From Garcia nutans (Eukaryota; Streptophyta; Magnoliopsida; Malpighiales; Euphorbiaceae), in the NCBI GenBank assembly GCA_947685225.1, contig CANTUV010000024.1, forward strand, positions 12,046,001-12,110,000: DNA of 64,000 nt. Direction: 5' to 3'. Position 1 is the first letter of the stretch; every line of letters begins with the position of its first letter. Both the position numbers and the translations under genes were made by a program. The notes beneath the pieces were generated by a model that was not told the origin of the DNA, searched no databases, and saw only the letters and a list, made by a program, of their open reading frames with translations. Shown here piece after piece: positions 22,571-33,797 of the stretch.

Positions 22571-23444
22571 TTTCCAAAACCTTTACAGTAGGCTAAACAA
22601 ATAACAAATATAATACTAAAATCCAAAAACCCAAAATATTAATTAAAGAACTTTAAATAGAAACAGTAAACCTCAATTTGTATCTTTACTTGCTTTGTTT
22701 TTAGATTTGATTATGTAGTCTATTATATTCTTTGGTGGTTGATTTATTTAATTTCAATGCCTGATTTATTTAATTTATCATGGATGGATGTTTATTTTAT
22801 ATTTTGATTGATATCTTTAATGAATGATTTATGTTTGATGAATGGTTATTTTCTTTTATTGATTTTCCTTGATTTTCAAATGTTGTAAGAGGTATGTTTC
22901 CACTTTGTAGGTACCTCATTAGTTAAATATCATGTAATTTAAATTGCTTTTATAATTTAGACCAATGTAAAGGACATGTTTCTGCCTTTTGGTGGGTGTC
23001 CTATTAGTTTAGATGTGGATGATGTAAGGACATGTTTCCATCCTCGGATTGGTGTCCATTTATTTGTTTTGCTTGGACTTTGCTTTGATTTTAATATAAC
23101 GATGCTTTATTTCAATTGTTGTGTGTAATAAGGATAATATTGTTATATTTAAGAATTTTATAATATTAAGACCTATAAAGGAGGTCGGTTCTAATGAACC
23201 GGGCGTTGTGGGGATGCTGGGCCATTTCTCACCTTCCCCATACGTACCCAACTTTTTGAACCCATTAGGGGGTTGGGGATTCCTTAGGAATCGAGTCATC
23301 CACCCCTTTCTTTTTCCCATCCCATCTGGGTGGCGACTGCATTTTCTCCAGATTTTGGTCCGTGTTCTCTAAGGCCCTGAGCCTAAACAGTGCCGATGTT
23401 GCAAGAACTATTCCACCGGGAGTGGGGGCAAAAATCCCCGCTCA

Positions 23445-23866
23445 CACAAAGCTTACTCACAAATCTTAATGAGTTGGCTTAATTTGCTTGTGATCACAAG
23501 AGTAGATAAACTGTTAAGTTAAATATTAGGTTTAGTACTTGAGAGAGACTAAGCCTTAATTTAGGAGAGCACAATTAATAATCAAGAGTAGATTAAAATT
23601 GAGTCAAGAGGTTAGGAAATCCATAGTTAATCAATAAGAATAGATTTGGCCCTAATTCCAAAAATATTAGATTGAATTTGAAAATTCAATTTAGCTTTAA
23701 TTTTAGTTAACTTAGTTCTTAATTCACATCAATTTACCATCCAAATAATAGTTAGTTTAATTATTTAATACTTAAATACACTTCCTTGTGGGAACAATAC
23801 TCTACTCACTACTTTATTACTCAATTAAGACCTGTGCACATGCAAATAGCTAGGCTAGGCTCTAAC
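23445..23866 (+). mobile_element. Athila-L 5' LTR tail
   Basis: Last ~420 bp of an Athila-type LTR, ending GGCTCTAACA just before an Asp-type primer site. It matches the G copy at 31677-32121 with about 5 per cent difference by eye, and the 3' LTR at 37300-37689. The LTR's upstream part is missing and replaced by the Tat-1 3' LTR. Confidence 0.8.
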
Positions 23867-23873
23867 AAGTTTT

Positions 23874-23891
23874 TGGCACCGTTGCAAGGGA
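23874..23891 (+). promoter_or_regulatory. Primer-binding site of Athila-L (tRNA-Asp type)
   Basis: TGGCACCGTTGCAAGGGA resembles TGGCGCCGTTGCCGGGGA, the tRNA-Asp complement used by Athila elements. The central part has diverged. Confidence 0.75.
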
Positions 23892-24009
23892 AGGCGACAA
23901 TTCTAATATTAACAATATTAAACTACCATTACTTTGGATACTTTTATTTTCATTTTTTTTACTTTTTTCTTTTCTTTTCTTTTCTTTTCCTTTTAGGTTT
24001 TAGGTTTAT

Positions 24010-24378
24010 ATGCGCAGAAATCCAAACCCCCGACTTGTACCATATAATCCTGAAATTTAAAGGTTTTGTTGCAAGTAAAACAAGGACAAGAAGGAAAAGC
24101 TAAAGAATAAAGTGGAAGGGACTTCAGCTGAATTTCCCATTGACAATCCTCTTTATTCATTTGAGGAAGAAGGAAATATGGTAGAAGGAGGGAACGGTGA
24201 TGGTGATAACAACAAAGCACCTAGAACTCTGAAAGATTATGCTCCACCCACTGCTAACATTGGATCAAGTATTGCAAGCCAATAATTTCAAGCTCCAGCC
24301 CTCACTTATAAATTTAATTCAACAATCAACCTTCCATGGCTTGGATCACGAAGATTCCTACACTCATATTGCCACCGG
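24010..24378 (+). pseudogene. gag: Athila-L gag start, truncated
   Basis: ATG at 24010 begins MRRNPNPR. Two in-frame stops follow. A long conserved segment then includes AEFPIDNPLYSFEEEGNMVE, as in Athila-G at 32371-32432. Similarity ends at 24378 within CACTCATATTGCCACC, where the minus-strand Chromo-C integrase end begins. A pyrimidine-rich leader (23940-24000) separates it from the primer site. Confidence 0.8.
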
Positions 24379-25734
24379 TTCTTCCTCAAAAGTCAGATCA
24401 AGACTCACCTCAATGGACTCCACTGACAAAATATGAGATGGGTGTGACCTATACCTCCATAGCATAGAAACATGGAAGACATTATGGATTCTATCCAACT
24501 CAGGAGGTAAAGCTAGTCTTTAAGCCACTGGTCCAACTCTCTCTACTACTTCATAAGGTCTAACAAAATGAGGACTCAGCTTCCCTTTGAGGCCAAATCT
24601 CAGAATTCTCTTCCAAGAAGACACTTTCAAAAATACTTTTTCTCCAATACTGAACTCTATGTCTCTCCTCTTTAAATCTGAGTAGGATTTCTGTCGATTT
24701 GAAGCTGCTTTCAAACAATCCCGAATTATCTTCACTTACTGATGACTGTTGTTATAAGCAGATTCCATCAATGGCAAGAATCTGTCCCAACTCCTAGAGA
24801 AATCAATGACACAACTTCTCAACATGTCCTCTAAAATCTGAATCACTCTCTCAGACTGCCCATCTGTCTGAGGATGAAAAGCAGTGCTAAAGTGCAATCG
24901 AGAACCCAAAGTAGCATGTAAACTCTTCTAAAACCTTGAAGTAAATCGGGGATCTCAATCAGACACCAAAGAAAATGGGACTCCATTCAATTTCACAATC
25001 TCACTGATATACAGCTCAGCCAACTTCTCAAGAGAATAGTTCATCCTAACTGGAAGGAAATGAGTTGTCTTCATCAATCGATCAACAATCACCCAGATGG
25101 CATCATGCTTCTTCTGAGTCAAAGGCAAACCAGTCACAAAATCCATCGTCACTCGCTCCCATTTCCATTCTGGCACTGATAAAGGTTGGAGCAACCCTGT
25201 TGGATCTTGGTGCTCGGCCTTCACTCTCTGAAAAGTGAGACATTTGGATATAAACTCCGTTATGTCCTTCTTCATACCTGACCACCAATAATGTTGCTTC
25301 AAATCATGATACATCTTGGTACTTTCAGGGTGCATAGCAAAAGCCGACTGATGTGCTTCCTTCAAATAATCTTTTTCAATCTTGCATCATCAGGAACACA
25401 CAATCTATCTTTATACCAAAGGCTACCATCACTTCTCACATGAAAACCGCTACTCTCCTTTATGACAATCCAAAATAATCTTTTGAATTTGTTCATCTGC
25501 CAATTGGGCCTCTCTTATCTGATCTAACAACACCGGTATCAAATGCAACTGAGCCAACAAAGCACCATCATCACAAGGCTGGAAACTAGCATGCAACGCT
25601 CTCAACTCAACAAGCAATAAGAGCGAATAAGCAGTCAAACCTGCCAAAGACTTCCTACTCAAAGCATTAGCAACAACATTTTCCTTACCAGGATGATAAT
25701 CAATCAAACAGTTGTAGTCTTTAATCAACTCCAA
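24379..25734 (-). pseudogene. Chromo-C integrase and C-terminal end, truncated
   Basis: Read from 25734 downward. It covers the RNase H-integrase connection (LIKDYNCLIDYHPGKENV, ADQIQKIIL-type text), the HHCC zinc domain (MHPESTKMYHDLKQHYWWSGM ending CLTFQ, where the second Cys of CLTC is lost), the DDE core starting MDFVTGLPLTQKK, VIVDRLMKTTHFLPV, then Asp in FSLVSD and the Glu in TDGQSERVIQ, and the GKLSPHFVRPYEVVERVGPVA segment typical of chromovirus integrase ends. The last recognisable text, SLDLTFEEEPV, comes just before the chromodomain position. Many stops. The chromodomain and 3' LTR are cut off at 24378. Confidence 0.9.
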
Positions 25735-26040
25735 CCACCATCTCTATCAAAGATTTAGCTCTCTCTGAACACCTAAGTATTTCAAACTCTTATGATCCAT
25801 ATAAATGAAACACTTCTACCCATAAAGATAATGTCGCCAAATCTTCAAAGAAAAAACTATGGCTGCCAATTTCAAATCATGCATCGGGTAATTCAACTCA
25901 TGCAGCTTCAACTGTCGCGAAGCATAAGTTATGACTCTACCCTCTTGCATCAAAACACAACCTAAACGACTGTGTGAAGCATCACTATAAATTACATATG
26001 ATTTATCTTCCACAGGCAAGGTAAGAATAGGAGCTCACGT
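25735..26040 (-). pseudogene. Chromo-C RNase H
   Basis: The minus strand reads YVIYSDASHSRLGCVLMQEG (Asp in the first strand), VITYASRQLKLHELNYPMHDLKLAAIVFSLKIWRHYLYG, then MDHKSLKYL. Stops fall after the YLYG motif and in the LNL**RWW stretch, where Arg (CGA) and Gln (CAG) codons are expected; both changes are C to T. Confidence 0.88.
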
Positions 26041-27096
26041 CAACATCTCCTTCAACTACTCAAAGCTTGCTTGACAATGATCTGTCCACACAAATCTATC
26101 TCCTTTTCAAAGCAATTTGGTGATTGGAGTAGCTATCAAAGAAAAACCTTTCACAAATCACCAATAATAGCCTGCCAAACCCAGAAAACTTCTAACTTCA
26201 GTCACAGTCTTCGGTGGACTCCAATTCAAAATAGCTTCAACTTAACTCGGATCAACTCTTATACCATCTGCTGAAACTACATGACCCAGAAAAGTCACTT
26301 GATCCAGCCAAAACTCACACTTAGCCAGCTTAGCATACAACTGCTTCTCTCTCAAGGTCTATAATACAATTCGCAAGTGCTCAACATGCTCCTCCTCATT
26401 ATGAGAGTACACCAAAATATCATCGATAAAGACCACCACAAACTGATCTAAATAGGGTTTAAACACCCTATTCATCAAATCCATAAAAGCTGCTGGTGCA
26501 TTCGTCAATCCAAAAGGCATCACCAAGAACTTATAATGCCCATACCTTGTGCGAAAAGCTATCTTGGGATCATCTTCCTCTCTTATTCTCATATGATGGT
26601 ACCTTGATCTCAAATCAATCTTAGAGAAAACTGTTGCTCCCTTCAACTGATCAAAGAGATCATCTATCCGAGGCAAAGGATACTTATTCTTGATGGTCAC
26701 TTTATTAAACTGCCTATAATCAATGCACAATCTTAAGGTACCATCGTTCTTCATCACAAACAAAACAGGTGCTCCCCATAGAGAAACACTAGGGTGAACA
26801 AACCCTTTATCCAACAACTCCTGCAACTGCACCTTCAACTTTCTCAACTCAGCAGGTGCCATTCGATAAGGAGTAATAGAGATGGGAATGGTACCAGGCA
26901 ACAAATCGATACCAAAATCAACCTCTCTCTCAGGGGGTATCCTCGGCAACTCCTCAGGAAAAACATCTGGGAAATCAGCAACTACGGGTATACTATCAAG
27001 CTGAGAACCCACTACTTTAGTATCCACAACATGAGCAAGATAAGCATCACACCCTTTCCGAATCAACCTACTAGCTGCAACAGCTAAAACAAACAT
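26041..27096 (-). pseudogene. Chromo-C reverse transcriptase
   Basis: Longest open stretch of the element (27096 to 26359 without a stop). Motifs: FPDVFPEELPRIPPEREVDF, PYRMAPAELRKLKVQLQELL, GAPVLFVMKNDGTLRLCIDY, YPLPRIDDLFDQLKGATVFSKIDLRSRYHHMRI, FLVMPFGLTNAPAAFMDLMN and the catalytic FIDDILVYS (about 26407-26433). The thumb CEFWLDQVTFLGHVVSADGI follows after a stop. SGYHQ has become SRYHH, a G-to-A type change. This is a Tekay/del-like chromovirus RT. Confidence 0.93.
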
Positions 27097-27530
27097 AGAT
27101 GCAAGTTATCTCTGCTCACTAGTTACCATCACACTTCTACCCTCACCAGTTCTAAGGGTAACACACTTCTTCTAACAATCTACTACAGCTCTATGCTTAG
27201 ACAACGAATCCATACCTAAGATCAAATCATACTCCTTAAAAGGAATTTCAATCAGGTCACTGAGAAACTCCTCATCCTGAACGACAATTGGACTTTCTTG
27301 GTGCACTTTACTCACCACAACACTATGCCCTAAAGGATTTGTCACCAAAAAATCAAATCCTAGGGACTCAGAATGCAATTCAAACACAAGCAAGATGGAT
27401 GCACTTATATATGAATGCGTGGATCCTGGATCAATTAGAGCAAGAACTGAAATGCCAAATAAAGAGAATGTACCCACAATGACGGCTGAAGCATCCGGCT
27501 ACCTCTGCATCACATACACTCGCTGAGATG
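27097..27530 (-). pseudogene. Chromo-C retropepsin
   Basis: From 27477 downward: VLALIDPGSTHSYIS, where the usual active-site DSGST reads DPGST; VSKVHQESPIVVQDEEFLSD; and FKEYDLILGMDSLSKHRAVVDC (usual GMDWL). A stop follows at about 27170 before the RT linker. Replacement of Ser by Pro in the catalytic triplet should inactivate it. Confidence 0.85.
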
Positions 27531-28746
27531 GCTCAGCCTCATCTGGCCTACTGCCTATATATGTAGAACCTCCTCTCTGAGCAAACCCAGGTCTACCACC
27601 TCTACTAAAACCTCTGCCACTACGATCTCCTCTCACACTAGGTCAAGAAACTGCAGAATCTGCCTGCCTATCCTCCTGTAGCTCAGGATAATCTCTGATG
27701 TAATGGTCTAGTGACCCACATCTAAAACACACAGCTGGTCCACCTATTTCCAGCAAACACCCCCATGTATCCTACCACAATGGACACATGTAGGTGGAGT
27801 AGACCTCTGAGCCATTGGGGTCGGTGCACTAGCCACAGAAATTGTAGGTCTCGATCTCTGCCTTTGATGTGGTACTGACCAAACAGGTTGTCTCTGGCCC
27901 TACTGAACCTCTAAAAATGACCTCCTCAGCCTCTCTTTATAGATGAAGACCCTGCCTCAAACTGGGGTCTCCTAACTTTGGTCTCCTCCTCAGTAGCAGC
28001 TGCTGTAATACCCTGTGCTCTCTCAATACTCCGAGCTGCTGCAACAAGCTGGGAAAGATCCTGATACTGGGAACCAGCAACAATACACATAATAGAGGGC
28101 CTCAACCCCTCCTCAAATCTCCTACACCAGTCTATCTCATCTGAAATAGTCCCACCGACATAATGACTCAATCGGATGAACTCTACCTCATACTCTGTCA
28201 CTGTCTGATTATCCTATCTCATACTTAGAAACTCCATCTTCTTAGCATCCTTATACTCCCTCGGAGTATACTTCTGCTCAAACTCCCATAGAAAATCCCC
28301 ATAAGATAAGGTCGATGGATCATCCATGGCATGTGGAACCGTCTTCCACCAATCATATGCATCTCTCTGCAGAAAAGATCGAGCATAATCAAACTTTTGT
28401 TCAGGAGTAGCCTGCAGCTGGATGAATACCCTCTGAACTATATCCAACCACTGCTCAACTACTACAGGATCTATAGTACCAAAGAAGTCCTCAGCTCTAA
28501 ACTTTCTCAATTTATCATACTACCTCAACGGTATTTGCGACTGGGTTGCGGTGGTAGCTGCTGCACTGGAGCCTACCTCAATAAATCTACCATATGCCTT
28601 AACCAAACCGGCAGAATCTCATCAGCAGCTGGTCTCTCTGACACAGGAGCAGCTGCCTCTCCAGCTGTCTCAACTCCATCTCTACCCTCAATAGGAGCTA
28701 CACTCTCAGCACTACCTTCTGCAGACTGATGTGACTAAGACGCCAT
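27531..28746 (-). pseudogene. gag: Chromo-C gag
   Basis: ATG at 28746 with a stop at codon 4 (MAS*). Downstream the capsid core is clear: FRAEDFFGTIDPVVVEQWLD (28510 region), WWKTVPHAMDDPSTLSYGDF, FEQKYTPREYKDAKKMEFLS, then YEVEFIRLSHYV and FEEGLRPSIMCIVAGSQYQD. A Gly/Arg-rich tail and the knuckle CFRCGSLDHYIRDYP (about 27733-27690) follow, the last Cys changed to Tyr. The start is chosen because it follows the primer site and leader. Several frameshifts between 28740 and 28510. Confidence 0.87.
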
Positions 28747-28896
28747 CACTACCTATATTTGTAAACACAACAGAATACCTCATCAAAGATCATAAATTGC
28801 CAGTGCCAATGCATGTATTTTATTTAAGAACCATATTTTAAAAATCAAAATTTTCTTTTTTTTTCAATTCACCTAGGTTGAGAACCTCAAACCTAG
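28747..28896 (-). other. Chromo-C leader
   Basis: Short non-coding leader between the primer site and gag. It shares GAGGTTCTCAACCTAGGTG text and the T-rich segment with Chromo-D (53110-53220). Confidence 0.7.
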
Positions 28897-28908
28897 GCTC
28901 TGATACCA
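28897..28908 (-). promoter_or_regulatory. Primer-binding site of Chromo-C (initiator tRNA-Met)
   Basis: The minus strand reads TGGTATCAGAGC, the exact classical complement of the plant initiator tRNA-Met 3' end, seven bases after the LTR terminus. It fixes the orientation of this LTR family as minus here. Confidence 0.95.
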
Positions 28909-28915
28909 AAATAGT

Positions 28916-31645
28916 TGTAACACGCCTACACCCAATATACGTACACCACATACACACACACTATATGCGATATACGTATACCAGATACAGGAATGTCATA
29001 GTTCATTTTAAACAAACCAATCTTTAAAACTTTATCATCAAATCATTATAAATCAATCTAAGTAAACTTAAAACATTTAAATTATTTTATAGAAATCAAT
29101 AGAGAAAACATTCCTCAATAAAATACATATTCATATATCTTCATTACCCCAAAAGTTTATCCAAAACATTAGTTTAATAAGCAGTGGAAAAATGTAGCGG
29201 AGTATACATATGTTTACATCAAAATCAATGTTTACAAAATTATAGAGTTTATACATACTGGCAGTTCGTCTCTGATCTTGATATCCACAACTTAACACTA
29301 CTGTCACAAACTCAAGCCTAGACTTGACTCGGTCTAGATGAGCTCTCCGGCACAACCAGATTTACCCTGTCACCTGCGGGATGAACCATAATCGTGCTAA
29401 GCAGAAAGCTTAGTGGTACAAACTTTGATTCAATATAGATCAATGCGATGCTAATGCACTATACATATGAATATATCAACTCATTACATTATAATTCACC
29501 ATATTAATCATTTGCATCACATTTCATAATTCACATTTAAGCAAAGAGAAACATGTGCCCAAAAAGGATCTAATATGCTATTCATAGTTCAGAGTTACTG
29601 CTTTGGTCCATATTAACACCTTGTGTCTAGCCTCATAGGCAATATATATCCATGGATAATGTAACAGACCCAGTCTCTTGGACCTCAACCCTGCTAGACC
29701 CTTAGGCCCTAGTATCTTGGTCCTCAACCCGGCTAGACTGTTACAGTTGTTGAGGCATAGGACCCAGTCTTTTCACCCCAAAATATCACTTTTATCAGTT
29801 GGGCTCGGCTTACAACCCGGTCTTTTCACCTGCCCAACAATTCATAGGTTTGCAGCCAAACCCAGAACTCTGAAAATTGAATAACATACTAGGCACACAA
29901 CTTATTCATTTATCTCATTATCAAATACTTTCATAATTCATTTCTCATAATCAAATTAGGCACATTGCCTTATTATATCATCATTTTCTCCTCTTTTCTC
30001 ATTCTTCTCTTTTATATCAATATCAATTTGTTATATTATGATTTCAGATATCATATCACATTATTCTACATTTCTTTTCATATCCAACATATTACTCAAT
30101 TGCATTGATATATCAACATAATTCACATTATGCATATCGTAACTTATAACTCATTCATCAACAATATATCAAGTAACTTAACACATTTCTCAACTAAATG
30201 TGTTAAGTCCCAATGTCATATAAATGTATGCAATCATTCAAAGTTTGTACTTACCTCTTAAAGCAACAACACCACTCTATCAACTTCCTCTTCCAAGATA
30301 TCCCTCAAACCTTGGCTAGGGTAACTCAATTCTCTTCAAAACCTAATCCAAAGGTCATACTAAATACTCACTTAGTGTTACACATAAGAAAATAAGGATA
30401 AGAACTATCTAGGGCAAGCTCTACACTTGACACGCTCAACAACACGGGCGTGTCCCTGACCGTGCCCTAAACCCACAACATAGAAGCTTTGACATGCTCA
30501 GTGACATGGGTGTGTCACTGCATGTGTCAATTCTCCTCCAACACAGAAGCTTTGACATGCTTAGTGACATGGGCATGTCACTGCATGTGTCAATTCTCCT
30601 CCAACACAGAAGCTATGACACACTCAGTGACATGGGCGTGTCACTGAACGAGTCAATTTTCCAACAACACAGTAGCTGTGACACGCTCAGTGACATGGGC
30701 ATGTCACTGCTCATGTCATCAACCCGAAAAATATAACCAACAACACACCCAAAGACATGGCCATGCTACTGGGCGTGTCAGGCCAAAAATCCTAAAATCG
30801 ACACCAAAACACCATAACCAACAATCATCTTCCAAAAACCATGTCAACAACATGCAAATTCAATCAAAATCATCAACAATCCATATAATACTTGAGTAAA
30901 CCTTAAAACAACTCAATTACAAACATCACAACACAAACACAACCATATCTCACAAATCAAACTTACACAATCCACAACTCTTGTCTCTTTCACCAAACTT
31001 AACCCTTTTCTCTTTAATCCAACACCAAAATCAAAGTTAACAAAACAAAACAACCTCAAACATACCAAATCAACCATAAACACATCTACAACAACCAATC
31101 TAACAAACCCAAAAATACAAACTCAAAAGAACGCAAAGAAACAAGTTGAAAACTTATGAAAGTGAAGAAAATCCTTAAAACTCCAACTTGATCTCTTGAA
31201 ACCCCCTATAATCTCTTGAGTTTGGAAGCAACAAAATCCCTTTTCCTTTCGTTGATAATGGTGGCCGGCCAAAGAGAAGAAAGAAGAAGAAAATGCAAAG
31301 AAGAAGAAAGTCAACCTCTTAAACCAAACATTTTCTTCAAATTACTCTCCACCAAGTGTTTAACAATATAATAATAACCCAATTACATCATCTTCCACTA
31401 TCTTTAATAAATCCATTTAAATATCATCCTCCACTAACAATATTTAATATAATTAATTCAAACATCTCATTTGACCAACTCAACTTCTTGACTTATATAT
31501 AATGTATATATATATCTCCATATACATAATATATACACATCTTCCTATCATCTTTTCACTTAATTATAAATACACTTAAAATCATATAATTAATTCTCAA
31601 CAAATAATATTTCCAAAAATTTAGGGTACTATATGGGATATTACA
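28916..31645 (-). mobile_element. Chromo-C 5' LTR
   Basis: This 2730-bp LTR on the minus strand starts TGTAATATCCCATATAGTACC at 31645 and ends GGCGTGTTACA at 28916. It is homologous to S2 (12444-15562) and S3 (46115-48417), sharing the GACCCAGTC / CCCGGTC repeats (29675-29835) and the TTGCAGCCAAACCCAGAACTC segment. A TATA-rich stretch (31490-31525) may hold its promoter. It sits inside the Athila-G 5' LTR, which resumes at 31646. No coding sequence. Confidence 0.9.
30430..30775. repeat. ~62-bp minisatellite in Chromo-C LTR
   Basis: About five copies of a unit containing GACATGCTCAGTGACATGGG, TGTCACTGCATGTGTCAATT and CTCCTCCAACACAGAAGCT. Each unit can pair GACACGCTCAGTGACAT-type and TGTCACTGC..GTGTC segments. 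Short frames here are repeat translations. Confidence 0.85.
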
Positions 31646-32121
31646 CAATCTTAGGTTAAAGTTTGCACCTAGAGATGGGGTAAACACTTAAGAGGTTGAT
31701 AGAAAGGTTACTCACAAATCTTAATGAGCTAGCTTAATTTGCTTGTGATCACGAGAGTAGATAAAATGTTAAGTTCAATATTAGGTTTAGTACTTGAGAG
31801 AGACTAAGCCTTAATTTAGGAGAACACAATTAATAATCAAGAGTAGATTAAAATTGAGTCAAGAGGTTAGGAAATCCATAGTTAATCAATAAGAATAGGT
31901 TTGGCCCTAATGCCAAAAATATTAGATTGAATTTCAAAATTCAGTTTAGCTTTAATTTTAGATAACTTAGTTCTTAATTCACATCAATTTACCATCCAGA
32001 TAATAGTTAATTAATTTTTCAATACTTAGATACTCTTCCTTGTGGGAACAATACTCTACTCACTACTTTATTACTTAATTAAGACATGTGCACTTGCAAA
32101 TTGCTAGGCTAGGCTCTAACA
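31646..32121 (+). mobile_element. Athila-G 5' LTR tail
   Basis: From AATCTTAGGTTAAAGTTTG to GGCTCTAACA. The same text lies uninterrupted in the 3' LTR at 37235-37689, showing that Chromo-C inserted into this LTR. The upstream part of the LTR would lie beyond the other (lost) end of Chromo-C. Confidence 0.85.
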
Positions 32122-32127
32122 AGTTTT

Positions 32128-32145
32128 TGACACCGTTGTCGGGGA
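32128..32145 (+). promoter_or_regulatory. Primer-binding site of Athila-G (tRNA-Asp type)
   Basis: TGACACCGTTGTCGGGGA differs at a few bases from the tRNA-Asp complement TGGCGCCGTTGCCGGGGA used by Athila elements; six bases separate it from the LTR end. Confidence 0.82.
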
Positions 32146-32261
32146 AGGCGACAATTCTAATATTAATAATATTAAACTACCATTACTTTGGATACTTTTA
32201 TTTTCATTTTTTTTACTTTTTTACTTTTTTCTTTTCTTTTCCTTTTTGGTTTTAGGTTTAT

Positions 32262-33790
32262 ATGCGCAGAAATCCAAACCCCCCACTTGTACCATATAAT
32301 ACTGAAATTTAAAGGTTTTGTCGCAAGTAAAACAAGGACAAGAAGGAAAAGCTAAAGAATAAAGTGGAAGGCACTTCAGCTGAATTTCCCATTGACAATC
32401 CTCTTTATTCATTTGAAGAAGAAGGAAACATGGTAGAAGGAGGGAACAGTGATGGTGATAACAACAAAGCACCTAGAACTCTAAAAGATTATGCTCCACC
32501 CACTACTAACATTGGATCAAGTATTGCAAGTCAACAATTTCAAGCTCCAGCCCTCATTTATAAATTTAATTCAACAATCAACCTTCCATGGCTTGGATCA
32601 CGAAGATTCCTACACTCATATTGCCACCTTCTTGGAGATGTGAGATACTTTCAAAATTAATGGCATTTTTTATGATGCCATTTGTTTAAGGCTCTTACCA
32701 GTCTCATTGAAAGATAAATCAAAGAGATGGTTCCTATCTGAAGCACCAGACACATTCACAACATGGGATCAATTAGCTTCAGCATTCTTAACCAAATACT
32801 TCCTGCCATCTAAAACTGCTAAGCTAAGGAATGACATCACTATCTTCATCCAATATGATGGAGAAACTTTAGATGAAGCTTGGGAGAGGTTCAAAGAACT
32901 TCAAAGGAGATGTCACCATCATGGAGTACCATATTGGCTCTTGATTCAAACATTCTATAATGGGCTTACACCCTCTATCAAGAGTACAATTGATACAGCA
33001 GCTGGGGGAGCTATCATGAACAAGGTACCCAAAGATGCTTTTGAACTAATTGAAGAGATGGCAACAAACAATTATCATTGGTCTTCAAAAAGGAATAATA
33101 CAAGAAAGGTTATTGATCTTCATGAAGTTGACAACTATTCCTTGCTTTCATCCAAGGTAGATGCACTCACTAAACAGTTAGAACATGTCAAATTGGCATA
33201 TTTACCATCAACTTGTTAAGGATGTGAAGGAAATCATCAAACTATGCACTGTCAAAGGCATGGACAAGTATAGTTTATGGACAACCAAGGTGGACCTCAA
33301 AATTTTTCCTATGGTAATACTTACAATCCAAATTAGAGAAATCATCCAAACTTATCATGGAGAAATCAAAATAATGAAAAGGCACCCTATCAACCCTCTT
33401 TCGTAGGGAGCCAAAATCAAGTAGCACAACCTAAGAAGCCATCTTACGGGGTCTCCTTGGAGATGTTCACAAGAGTCGCTTCTGAATGCTTTGATAAAAT
33501 TGAGAAGCATTGTGAGAAGCTTGAATCAAGGATGGAACAACTTATGATTCATAATAGAAACCTTGAAATTCAAGCAGGGCAAATAGCAAGTTCTTTTAAT
33601 ACTTGCCCTCAAGGGTCACTTCTAAGCCAAACAGAAAACAATTCAAGAGAAGATTGCAATGCTATATTGAAGCGACCCCTTCTTCTTTTGAACCTAAGAC
33701 TAAAGAAAGTGAAGATGAAAAAAAGGAGGCACCAATTAAGCAAGAGTTTAAGCATTATGTGCCACCTATTCCATTTCCTTAAAGGCTAAA
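32262..33790 (+). pseudogene. gag: Athila-G gag
   Basis: ATG at 32262 (MRRNPNPPLVPYN) with two in-frame stops within 35 codons, then AEFPIDNPLYSFEEEGNMVE. A frameshift near 32640 leads to the capsid core: LKDKSKRWFLSEAPDTFTTW, LASAFLTKYFLPSKTAKLRN, DETLDEAWERFKELQRRCHH-type text, LLIQTFYNGLTPSIKSTIDT and FELIEEMATNNYHWSSKRN (32713-33100). Around 33215-33260 a CEGNHQTMHC zinc-knuckle-like motif follows a stop, then a coiled segment (EKHCEKLESRMEQLMIHNRN, 33500-33565). Encodes the particle protein of an Athila-type Ty3/gypsy element. Broken by at least three stops or frameshifts. Confidence 0.9.
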
Positions 33791-33797
33791 GAAAAAA

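Larger units (their letters stand above)
21007..23444 (+). mobile_element. Tat-1 3' LTR, complete
   Basis: This 2438-bp LTR begins TGTAGACCCTTAACTTTTG and ends CCCCGCTCA. Regions in order: AT-rich start; palindrome array (21178-21309); TATA box CATATAAATA (21505-21514); telobox-rich transcribed part (21850-22570); and the conserved GGTATGTTTCCACTTTG / GGACATGTTTC segment near 22890-23040. It is the reference copy for the family in this window. To its right lies an Athila-type LTR tail. A target duplication cannot be checked because the 5' LTR has lost its start. Confidence 0.93.

Noticed and set aside
25103..25288. Second minus-strand frame in Chromo-C integrase
   Set aside because: Out-of-frame shadow of the zinc-domain and core region.
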